Position numbers and translations under genes: made by a program
Notes under the pieces: generated by a model
Database searches by the model: none
What the model was told of the DNA's origin: nothing
The model's input: the letters and a program-made list of their open reading frames with translations, nothing else
Shown here: positions 1 to 12,684 of the stretch, piece by piece
How positions within the stretch are numbered: position 1 is the stretch's first letter
How the letters are laid out: each line of letters begins with the position of its first letter
Assembly: GCA_014529385.2 (NCBI GenBank)
Contig: CM043964.1
Coordinates: forward strand, 8,069,497 to 8,133,496
DNA: 64,000 nucleotides
Reading direction: 5' to 3'
Source of the DNA: Adiantum capillus-veneris
Lineage: Eukaryota > Streptophyta > Polypodiopsida > Polypodiales > Pteridaceae

Positions 1-2699
<2,699 letters not shown>

Positions 2700-3480
2700 G
2701 AATTAGGACCTTCTCGAAGTTGTTAATGTCCCATTGCAGTGCCCACCTCAAGCCAACCTTGTAACTGTCGTTAACACGCACAAGATTTCTGATTGAAAAG
2801 CCATTGGCCTAAGTGCAAGGGTGGAATTAATCCTCTATATGGAGGACGCACAAAATCAGGCCATGAGAACTTTGACCACTGCCCGTGACATGTGGCTCTG
2901 TCTTGAGCAAACTTTTGATCATAAGGATGTTGCTAGGCAAATCCTCAATCTTAAAAAGCTGGTAAATACTTATTTTACAGCTGAACAAGACATTCTCAAA
3001 TCAATAGGTTCTTTGCTTCTTCTATTGGATGAGATCATTCTTTTTGGAGTGGTTCTCTCCATGAGAGTCTAAGCAATGCTCTTACTGGCTGCACTACCAT
3101 CATTATGGCAGTCCTTCATTACCACAAAGTCTGCTACGCATCTCAGCATCCCAAAACTTGTCCCTGCAATCCTTCAAGAAAACACACTCTACACCATTGT
3201 AGCAACATCCTCAAATAGCCCCACTATGGACATGTTTGATTGGACATCACAAAAACAAACTTACCAATCCCATACTCACTCACAAAGAAAAGACTTTTGC
3301 CGGTCAAATTATTTTCAATCATTTACCGACAATAATTGTGGTAGGAAACCAGTTACTGGCACAAGGGAACGCAAAGGAATGGAAGCCATGCAAATTATTC
3401 TTAGAACTAACATTGGATCTAATTCACCCCATTATAATAGCCCAAGCAACTCCACAACTAATTCTTTATAGGACCTGACG
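2700..3480 (+). pseudogene. Decayed Ty1/copia gag fragment
   Basis: The translation 2821-3072 contains TARDMWLCLEQTF followed by a helical LNLKKLV stretch. It continues past a TAA at 3070-3072 in the same frame with LLLAALPSLWQSF. This order (W-x-x-L core, L-x-x-L helix, then an 'LPxxW/Y' helix) is that of the UBN2/gag-polypeptide domain of plant copia elements. Around 3335-3400 a frame-shifted Cys/Gly/Arg-rich segment could be a ruined zinc knuckle. There is no start codon, no LTR and no pol. The fragment ends shortly before a long CA array. It is not the same family as the copia element at 53301-58675, judging from the different helix sequences. Family assignment is by motif only. Confidence 0.5.
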
Positions 3481-3613
3481 GTGCTGCCAATCTGGCTTTT
3501 GTATAGGGTCCTTATAAGATTCTTATGCGAATAGAGATACAATGGTGAAGCAGATACCCCCATCATTTGTGTTTGTAGAAATTAAGAAGCTACTATCGTG
3601 CATCATATTGGTG

Positions 3614-3733
<120 letters not shown>

Positions 3734-3734
3734 T

Positions 3735-4920
3735 GTCCAGGTGTAGGAGACGATTATGATGGATTAGGAGAGAGACACAACCACTCACTTTGCATTCATT
3801 TGTAGATCTTTCCAAAAGATTCATAGAGATGTGACAATGTGTCATAATCACTTGAAAAAGCCTTTCCAATTACAACATTACAACACTCCCCCTTAAGCAA
3901 AACACTTTGTAGAGGATTATTAGTGACATGACACGTAGAAGAGACCTTACAATAGCTTTGATTACAACATGCTTGAACTATCAAGAGCATTAGTGCATTT
4001 GTGACGTATTGGTACTCCTCTCTAGTAATTCAATTTGAATAGCTAGCTGCCTCTTACACATTGTATATTTATAAAATTCAAGCATCGTATCCATCTCAGG
4101 ATCATAAGGCACCAAATCCTCATCAACAAAGTGTATCTTGTCATCGCATACCCCTAGATGACTTGCCTGTTTCTACTCTCCAATTTTGTATAAATTGTGA
4201 AAAATATATAGCATGTGCATGCACATCAATATAAATCACATTTTAATTTATATCTCATAGCTAGATTCTCACATTATCTTGTTCTGTATTTGGAGTTTTT
4301 GATGGCATTTTTCATCATTTGGTGAGTGTTTTGTGTTTTTCTTTGTTTGTTAAAGTGCTATTCATACCATGTTCTCATTGTGATCATATGAACTTACACT
4401 GCAACCACATTCCTTGTTAGAAAACACTGGTTGCACACCTCAAACTGCTAGAGGAGGGGCCTGGTCTCTCTTTTATGTCCGATGTTGGGGGTTCTACTCT
4501 TTTATCTCTTTCTAGATATTTTTGAGACACTCATTTTGCCTCCTATTGTTGTTTATCTCTCTCTTTCTTCTCCTCTATCACATCTCTCACTAGAACTGAC
4601 CCACTACTGTCTCGCCTCAACTCTCAAACATATTATCCCTTGAGAATGGATAACTTGATCTTCCCATTCCACAAGGATTGTAGCACACCATGGTATAGGT
4701 TTTGTATCTTCTCCATAAATGCAACAATCTCATCATCTTCCACCAAATTATAAGGAGCGTAGGCAGCCACATTCGACAACATTGGTCATACCATCACCAC
4801 TGTGGAGCTCCAAAATCAAATTTGAAGATTATGAAAAGAAATTGTAACAGATTTCAATTGCATGCATGTGCATGCAATAATTAATTTGCCCAAGTCAACG
4901 TCTCAATTCTTTAAGTGTCT
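3735..4920. repeat. Unclassified dispersed repeat R1, copy 1
   Basis: From the phrase GTGTAGGAGACG (3741-3752) and again from 4003 to about 4900 this segment matches 40466-41340 in the same orientation, with many substitutions. Relative to copy 2 it has 254 extra bases (3753-4006) bounded by GACG on both sides. The minus strand of 4640-4800 reads MLSNVAAYAPYN then LVEDDEIVAFMEKIQNLYHG. A diverged relative of that peptide occurs on the minus strand at 52060-52200. The repeat may therefore be the remnant of a coding element, but I do not recognise the family. Confidence 0.6.
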
Positions 4921-5180
4921 CATTATACCTTCATGTAATTATTTTTCTTTCTATAACAGCCACTACACCATGCCAGCAAACATTGAAGACACTCATCACT
5001 TTGACTTCAAGCATGGCTTGCCTTCTCTCAACCATGTGAATCCTAAGTCTAATTTCACATGGTAGATATTTCCAAGGATACAGTTAATCTAGCAGATTAT
5101 GATTCATGCAAATGAAAAGAATTTAAATTTGAAAAAGCATGCACAATTGCACTAGAAACTAGATTGCTACATTAAATAAG

Positions 5181-5424
5181 CACTACTAGAACGTTTTAAC
5201 ACTAGGGATGTTTTTTTTTGTTACATAAGCGACAAAAACATCTTCGCTATCATCCTTGCTATAGAACCACCACTGCTGTGATGCAAAATATCGTATAGGT
5301 GACACAAATTGGCATCTCTTATGCAACACCCGCCATTGTGTATGCGACAAAAATAAAACCCCTTTTTTGCATCGTTTAAGTGAAATATGTCACTTAAGCG
5401 ACAATTTTTTTTTTCTAGCACATA
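5181..5424. mobile_element. Possible small CACTA-like non-autonomous element
   Basis: The segment starts CACTACTAGAA, a common CACTA-superfamily terminus in plants. It ends about 240 bases later in TTTTTTTCTAGCACA, whose reverse complement starts TGTGCTAGAAA, a degenerate match. Short motifs of the form AAGCGACAAAAA or TGCGACAAAAA recur at 5228, 5343 and 5397, like subterminal transposase sites. No convincing 3-bp target duplication is visible and the right terminus is imperfect, so this is tentative. Confidence 0.3.
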
Positions 5425-5472
5425 TTTGTCACGCTCTTGGGACTCCGACCATATATGTGCTTAGTTACTGAG

Positions 5473-5474
<2 letters not shown>

Positions 5475-5542
<68 letters not shown>

Positions 5543-5564
5543 GTCTCCCTGTGTGTGTGTGTGT
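5475..5564. repeat. (TC)n(AC)n plus (TG)n microsatellite cluster
   Basis: Pure TC runs into pure AC (to about 5541). After about ten bases a short TG run follows at 5551-5564. The AC and TG blocks are complementary and could form a small hairpin. Confidence 0.95.
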
Positions 5565-6976
5565 ATGTGGAGTACAGACTCGGGAGTGTTGTACATGCAC
5601 TACAATAGAAAGACAACTAGTGAATTTATGCAAACACAAAATCCAAAGTATGAATGATCACAGTATTGTCTTCTCTTCCTTGATACTATGCGATAACACA
5701 AAAGATTGAAATAAACTAAAAATGAATTAAAAAACCTGATAGTATAAACAAAAATAGTTGAAACAAAGTGAATGTTAATGAACAAACTTAACAGTCTTAT
5801 ACTACAAGTAGACTAGGATTCACTGAAGCTCACTGAATATATATATCCTCAATGTATGTATATATATAGTGTCAACACCTAGACATGATTATCTATCTAA
5901 ATGCCACTACGGCTATGTAATAGTGTCGGACTCGTTTGAATGATCCTCCTATCCCCGAACACATGAATTATGTTCCCCAGCATGTGAAGATGCTACAGTG
6001 CGTGTATGTTCCTCGTCTATCCTCCTACTCTCCTTCTCCATTTTTGCAACGAAGGTTTTTACTGATGTGATCACGATCATGTGATCATGTTACTAACACA
6101 AGTACACATAAAAAAGACGTGATCACGTTAATTGCTAACATGATCTTGATGGTGACCTACAAAAACCAATAGAGATGGTAGGCTCGCCGAGCTTTTTCAT
6201 TTTCTTGGCGATCCCGCCGAGCTTTAGGGTTTTCCCGACGGGCCTACCGAGAAAATGAGAATGCCCAATGGGCCTAAACTGTATATAGTAAACCTTTTCT
6301 TATTTTGGCATTTTAACTAGGCAAACCCGTGGGGAGTGTATGCGAGCACTGGGTACAATTATCTCCTTGGGAATTGACCTAAGGTTACAGAGTCACACGT
6401 TCCTTTTGGGGCCGATCGTGATTCTTAATACGATAACCACTTCTAAAAAATATTTTGATCCTTCACCAAAAATAAATTTATGAAGCCAAAAAAATTGAAA
6501 CTCTAAAGAGTCGTGCTTATTGTGACAAAGCCATTGGTCCATAAAAGGGTCAAAGTTGGTTTAAGAAGATGAGCATACAAGTTGATAGTCAAGGGCCGGA
6601 TGCCCTGTATTAGTATACTGGGTATATACAGATCCTTGAAGTCTTGCATTTTTCACAATCATAGATTTGAATTGATATACATTCTTAGTGCACAATATGA
6701 GAGCTATAATCCTTAATTGGGTGAATTAGCTTTTGTATACTGAATTGGATGTATAAGGGAGCTACAATCCTTGATTAGGTACAAGTAGTCCTCAATTGTG
6801 AAACTGTATTGAAGATTTCATTGCCTTGTTTTATGCATTGGGTTATATAGGGAATTCATTATGTATTATAAAAGATTGTTAGTGCAAGATATGGCCAGTC
6901 ATCGACATTATTGCTTTCGTGTGTGTTTTGCAAATAATTATCATCGTTTCAATGTAAATTTTGATGATTCTTTGTA
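5565..6976. other. Spacer, nothing recognised
   Basis: I find no domain, RNA gene or transposon end here. The segment stops where homology to the Gypsy-1 LTR starts at 6977. Confidence 0.5.
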
Positions 6977-7522
6977 CGAAAGAGAAGAAAAATCTACTTC
7001 ACAAGCACCAAAGAGGAAAAAGTGCCATGGACAGAAGATACGTGGGAACGAGCTCCTATGCATGCCTACAACCTATATCTTACAGAATAGCCCATTCTAG
7101 GTGTGAATTTCTAGTGAAATTTACACGAGGATGTTCGTGTGGACTCACAACACAGCATACTCCGTTTTCACTTTTTTACCGACAGTAAATATTTTTTACC
7201 TACAGTAAATATTTTTCACCTACATGGTAAATACAAATCACTTTTTACCTACAGTAACTTTTTTTACCCATGGTAAATATTTTTTACTGCACCATAAGTA
7301 TTTGGTAGGTAACAATTCACTGTTACTAGAAGCAGTGATTGGGCATCAACAATGCAGTTACAGGAGGAGAAAAGGAGAAAATCTTATGGTAAAGGTGAGT
7401 CAACAGGGATAAAGACTTTTGAGTTGAAAAGAGACATGCTGATTTTTTCAAAGAACACATGTCAAAAGAAGCCATGGTTGAGGATTTTTTGAGAATTTGA
7501 TATTCAGGAGGACCCAGCTGCC

Positions 7523-7557
<35 letters not shown>

Positions 7558-8391
7558 ACAGGTCCCCCCCTGACATGTGCAGAACCTCCAGTTTCAACAG
7601 CCACCTTACCTGCTCTTAAATGCTGGTCAAGGCCTTATCCCCATGTGTTACAATCAGAAAAATCAGCATTTACCCTCCCCTCTCACACCACTCTAGAGAA
7701 TATCTTGATGGTGACATATCAGGTGACCTCAATCTGTTGACCACCCTAAGCAAAAAGTAACCCCAATCAGCGGATTTAAGCATGTTTATCCCTAATCCTA
7801 AACCCTCTCAGAAACCTATATAAGGAGGCCTTCTCTCACTCAAAACCAACACTTCACCCACTTCACCAAGCAACGAAGCTATGACGACATTGCTCACAAC
7901 GAGGAGCTATGGATGGATCTCTACTCTCTCTCCCTCCAGTATGCTACATTACTAGCCCTAAAACCTAAATAAGGAGTCTTCTCTCATGCTCCATGGCCAC
8001 CATCCTCGCCATCATTCTCTAAGGTATTGATGTGTTGCTAGTAGGATCATACCTACTTGCTGGGTTGATTGTTTTTGACAAGGGATTATGCCATCCTTGG
8101 CTTGCTTCTCTATATCCTTGTTATGTATGATCAGATGCCGTTGTATTGTTAAGCTGATGTCTTGTGTATATATATGCTACATAAGGTCCCTAAGCTTCGT
8201 TTCTATGTGTTTTGCCATATGTTTTGATGCCATCATAATGCCAGAAGTCTCACTTGCCTATGTGCACGATGTGTGAGGTCCCTAAACCTCTTAATTTAGG
8301 GTGGTGCCCCCTTTGTTTTGTTCTTTGCTTGTTTACATGAGGCGTGGTTTGTGGAGTGTGCACGAGTACAGAGGCCACCCGATTGCACTGC
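6977..8391 (+). repeat. Gypsy-1 left LTR copy, truncated at both ends
   Basis: It matches 11094-12507 almost base for base, from CGAAAGAGAAG to GATTGCACTGC. It lacks the first ~90 bases of the right copy (TGATGCATGG onward) and runs straight into pol. It contains a C homopolymer of about 34 bases (7524-7557) where the right copy has about 15, and a TATA box at 7817. Confidence 0.9.
7817..7830 (+). promoter_or_regulatory. LTR TATA box with GGAGGCC downstream context
   Basis: The 14-mer TATATAAGGAGGCC lies mid-LTR, as expected for the U3/R promoter. The same 14-mer occurs in the Gypsy-2 LTRs and in the copia LTRs of this window. Confidence 0.65.
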
Positions 8392-10631
8392 CTGTCGTCC
8401 TACAACCCACATGGGGTGAATTATTCTATGTAAATCCTAGTGTAGGTCCAGAAGCTCTAGGAGCTGTCTTGATGCAAAAAGACCCAAAGACATCTCTCAT
8501 GAGACCAGTCTACTTCTCTAGTAGAGTGATGACAGCTGCTGAAAAGGGTTTCAACGCAACTGAGCAATTGGTGCTAGCTCTTAAGTTTGCAGTGGAGAAG
8601 TTTCGGGCTTACTTACTTCCGAGACAATTTGTGGTGATCACAACTGAGGAGGTTTTTCCATATGCCCTACAACACATGGAATTGTCTCAAAGAATAGCAA
8701 AGTGGGTGGTGCAACTTCAAGAGTTTGACTACACACTACAAGTAGAGGATTCCACCCGTGCTTGTTTGGCAGATGTCCTCACACAAAGGTGTTATGAGAA
8801 GGCCAAGAAAGAGGCACCTAGTAAGGTACCGCCTATCCCGGAGCCTGAAGTTCTACTGGGAGCACACAGTCTGTATTTTGATGGAGCTTACAAGAGGACC
8901 AAAGACAAGGCATCAGCAGGCATAGTAATATTAGGTCCAGAGAAGGAGAAGATCTTTGCAAAAGGGTTTCATCTAAAAGAGGTTCATTCTAACAATGAGG
9001 CTGAGTACCATGCCCTTGTTTTAGGGTTGCAATGTTGTCTTTCTCAGGGCATCACAAAGCTAAATGTTTTTGGTGACTCCATGTTGATTGTTAAGCAAAT
9101 GGTTAGTGTATGGGCCTGTAAAAATGACAAATTGTCTGTTAAGATGAGGGAAGAAAAGGCCTTGTTGAAGGGTTTTAAAGAAGTTCGAGTGCACTTTGTA
9201 CCTAGAGATCAAAATCGAGAAGCAGATGCCTTAGCAGGTGAAGAACTACAAACTCTCATAGTAGGTGCTATCCTTGTGAAAAGTCCTTTATACCAGGGAA
9301 AGGAGGAGCTGCATGATTTACTTTACTTTCTTGAGCATTGTGAAGCACCCTCTGGTATGAGTAAAAGTGAACGTAGGTGGTTGGCAAAAAAGGCTACCAG
9401 CTATAGCTTAGTGAATGAGGACTTGTATTGTAGAGGGAAAGATGCTGTCTTAAGGAGAGTTCCTGCATCCCAAGAGATAAAGGATATTTTGTTTAGTTGT
9501 CATGAAGGTGTGTGTGGTGGCCACTTTGCACAAGAGATTACTAGCAGAAAGATTTTACAAGCAGGGTTCACGTGGCCAAGCCTCCATTGAGATGTACAAC
9601 ATTGGTGCCGCACATGTGAGGTTTGCCAAAAAGCTGGACCAAGGCGTCTTACCCATGAAAATCAGCATCCAATCAAAACCTATGGGCCATTTGAAAAATG
9701 GGGGATAGATGCAATAGGGCCACTACCTTGCACTCAATCAGGGAAGGAATACATCATTATGGGGGTGGAGTACATGACCAGATGGGCAGAAGCTCGTCCC
9801 ACAAAGCGCATCACAGCCAAGGACGTGAGTGATTTCATCTTTGAATGCCTTTGTTGCCGTTTTGGCACACCTTTGGAGATTCTCTCGGATAGGGGACCGG
9901 GATTTTGAGCTGATTTAGTCGGGCAATTGATGAGCAAGTGAAAAATCAAGCGCAGGCACTCTACACCATACTACCCTTAGTGCAATGGTCTTGTGGAAAA
10001 GGTAAATGGTCTTATATGTAAAATCATCACTAAGCAAGTGCATTTACATCCTAAGGCATGGGACAAACACCTAGATGCAGCACTTTGGGCCTACAGAACA
10101 TCCTTTAAAACATCCTTGGGGTATACACCTTTTCACTTGGTTTACGGGCAAGAGGCACTATTGCCTATAGAAGTGGAGCTAGCAAGCCTCCGAGTTCTAA
10201 AAGCACATCAAGAGGATAGTCAAGAGAAGCAGGTGGAAGGAAGAATCATCGATTTGGAGAGGTTAGGGCTAGATCGAGAGTCAGCAGTGAAGTACTATGC
10301 AGCCCAGGCAGAGAAGAAACGAAAGAAGTTCAATCGCAACCTTGTCAAGAAAGGTATCAAGGAAGGTTCTTTAGTGCTCAGATACGACAATCGCTTTGAT
10401 CGCAGGAAGGATGGTAAGTTCTTGCTTAAGTGGGAAGGCCCTTTTGTAGTGATACAGAGGTTCTCAAATGGTAGTTACCAACTAGGTGACCTAGATGGTA
10501 AGGTACATCAGACCCCGGTAAATGGTTGGCGATTGAAGGCCTACCAATGTCGTCTTTCACAGCCATATGCTGGGGAAATCAATGCTAAGGATGGTTCAGA
10601 GGAGAGCTCATCATATTCGAGCTCTAACTAA
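8392..10631 (+). pseudogene. Gypsy-1 pol fragment: RNase H, second RNase H, integrase
   Basis: The open frame ending at 9590 starts within the LTR, and its first ~30 codons are not pol. From 8392 it reads the C-terminal RT-linked RNase H (GPEALGAVLMQ; then FNATEQLVLALKFAVEKFRAYL). Next is a separate RNase H of the archaeal-like type (LYFDGAYKRTKDKASAG, NNEAEYHALVLGL, DSMLIVKQM, READALA). Integrase follows, with an HHCC-like segment (HWCRTCEVC), core acidic residues in GIDAIGP, LSDRGPG and NGLVEKVNG, and a GPF-type C-terminus (LKWEGPFVVI). Order RT-RNH, second RNH, INT marks the Tat-like gypsy lineage. In-frame stops at 9588, 9906, 9939 and 9978 break the integrase; the first three are TGA, and the one at 9588 sits where CGA is likely ancestral. 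Gag, PR and RT polymerase are missing. Confidence 0.9.
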
Positions 10632-10657
10632 GGTAACAATCATGTACATAGTCGTTT

Positions 10658-10756
10658 CAAAAAAAAGAAAAAAAGAAAAAAAGAAAAAAAGAAGAGAAGA
10701 CAAAAAAAAAAGAAAAGAAAAAAAAAAGGAAAAAAAGAGAAGAAAAAAAAGAGAAT
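10658..10756 (+). repeat. A-rich polypurine low-complexity tract
   Basis: About 100 bases of A runs broken by single G residues lie between the pol stop and the PPT of Gypsy-1. The Lys/Arg-rich frame across it is not a gene. Confidence 0.9.
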
Positions 10757-10960
10757 GCTACTAGTGAAAGCGGATATTGACAATGGATGGGGTATGGCTT
10801 TCAAGGGTCTAGGAGACCAGTTGTTAGTCATGGATGGATACAATTATTCATCAGAAAGGACTAAACAGGGTGCATCAGCCAAGAAAGCAGTAACATGGCA
10901 AATTCAATTGGTACCAGGTAGGTAAGTATTCAAGAGAACCCTATTGTAGCACAACATACA

Positions 10961-11003
10961 GCTAGAGGCATCAAATACCTCTAGCTTAAGGGGGAGGGCT
11001 ATA
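10961..11003 (+). promoter_or_regulatory. Gypsy-1 pre-PPT hairpin and polypurine tract
   Basis: GCTAGAGG (10961-10968), loop CATCAAATA and CCTCTAGC (10978-10985) form a perfect 8-bp stem. It is followed at once by TTAAGGGGGAGGG, the plus-strand priming polypurine tract. The LTR then starts TGATGCATGG at 11004. The same hairpin and PPT arrangement occurs in both Gypsy-2 copies. Confidence 0.75.
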
Positions 11004-12507
11004 TGATGCATGGTTTTTAGGACCCCTTCTGAAGATGCAATAAAGGCACAGTCAGTTGTTGGGGAGATGAGGATACTCTAGTCCAAGGGATCTCGAAAGA
11101 GAAGAAAAATCTACTTCACAAGCACCAAAGAGTAAAAAGTGCCATGGACAGAAGATACGTGGGAACGAGCTCTTATGCATGCCTACAACCTATATCTTAC
11201 AGAATAGCCCATTCTAGGTGTGAATTTCTAGTGAAATTTACACGAGGATTTTCGTGTGGACTCACAACACAGCATACTCCGTTTTCACTTTTTTACCGAC
11301 AGTAAATATTTTTTACCACAGTAAATATTTTTTACCTACAGTAAATATTTTTCACCTACATGGTAAATACAAATCACTTTTTACCTACAGTAACTTTTTT
11401 TTACCCATGGTAAATATTTTTTACTGCACCATAAGTATTTGGTAGGTAACAGTTCACTGTTACTAGAAGTAGTGATTGGGCATCAACAATGCAGTTACAG
11501 GAGGAGAAAAGGAGAAAATCTTACGGTAAAGGTGAGTCAACAGGGATAAAGACTTTTGAGTTGAAAAGAGACATGCTGATTTTTTCAAAGAACACATGTC
11601 AAAAGAAGCCATGGTTGAGGATTTTTTGAGAATTTGATATTCAGGAGGACCCAGCTGCCACCCCCCCCCCCCCGCAGGTCCCCCCCTGACATGTGCAGAA
11701 CCTCCAGTTTCAATAGCCACCTTACCTGCTCTTAAATGCTGGTCAAGGCCTTATCCCCATGTGTCACAATAAAAAAAATCAGCATTTTCCCTCCCCTCTC
11801 ACATCACTCTAGAGAATATCTTGATGGTGACATATCAGGTGACCTCAATCTGTTGACCACCCTAAGCAAAAAGTAACCCCAATCAGCGGATTTAAGCATG
11901 TTTATCCCTAATCCTAAACCCTCTCAGAAACCTATATAAGGAGGCCTTCTCTCACTCAAAACCAACACTTCACCCACTTCACCAAGCAACGAAGCTATGA
12001 CGAAATTGCTCACAACGAGGAGCTATGGATGGAGCTCTACTCTCTCTCCCTCTAGTATGCTACATTACTAGCCCTAAAACCTAAATAAGGAGTCTTCTCT
12101 GATGCTCCATGGCCACCATCCTCGCCATCATTCTCTAAGGTATTGATGTGTTGCTAGTAGGATCATACCTACTTGCTGGGTTGATTGTTTTTGACAAGGG
12201 ATTATGCCATCCTTGGCTTGCTTCTCTATATCCTTGTTATGTATGATCAGATGCCGTTGTATTGTTAAGCTGATGTCTTGTGTATATATATGCTACATAA
12301 GGTCCCTAAGCTTTGTTTCTATGTGTTTTTCCATATGTTTTGATGCCATCATAATGCCAGAAGTCTCACTTGCCTATGTGCACGATGTGTGAGGTCCCTA
12401 AACCTCTTAATTTAGGGTGGTGCCCCCTTTGTTTTGTTCTTTGCTTGTTTGCATGAGGCGTGGTTTGTGGAGTGTGCACGAGTACAGAGGCCACCCGATT
12501 GCACTGC
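11004..12507 (+). repeat. Gypsy-1 right LTR
   Basis: It starts TGATGCATGG just after the polypurine tract and matches the left copy from 11094 to 12507. The true right end may lie slightly beyond 12507, because the left copy is cut there by the internal deletion. It contains TATATAAGGAGGCC at 11933-11946. Confidence 0.85.
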
Positions 12508-12615
12508 TCTTTTTCCCGCTATCAAGTCACTATTTCCATTGCTAGTATCAAAGATTGCCATCCCAGTATACCGCAGAGCAATGCGCAGGGCAACGGAAGA
12601 GAAGAGGGAGATGAT

Positions 12616-12618
<3 letters not shown>

Positions 12619-12682
<64 letters not shown>
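12619..12682. repeat. (GA)n microsatellite
   Basis: About 64 bases of pure GA, directly outside the Gypsy-1 right LTR. Confidence 0.97.

Positions 12683-12684
<2 letters not shown>

Larger units (their letters stand above)
6977..12507 (+). mobile_element. Gypsy-1: deleted Ty3/gypsy element, Tat-like
   Basis: Two long direct repeats (6977-8391 and 11004-12507) bracket a pol fragment of RNase H, a second RNase H and integrase. They are followed by a hairpin and polypurine tract. Nothing remains of the primer site, gag, protease or the polymerase part of RT. The first LTR copy also lacks about 90 bases at its left end compared with the second. No target duplication can be read because both outer ends of the left copy are lost. 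The element cannot transpose by itself. Confidence 0.9.

Noticed and set aside
7326-7604. Gly-rich minus-strand protein
   Set aside because: The glycine run is the translation of the C homopolymer; the right LTR has a shorter version.
8301-8391. N-terminal 30 residues of the 429-codon frame
   Set aside because: They are encoded by LTR sequence upstream of the deletion joint, not by pol.
10567-10764. Lys/Arg-rich basic protein
   Set aside because: It is a translation of the A-rich polypurine tract.
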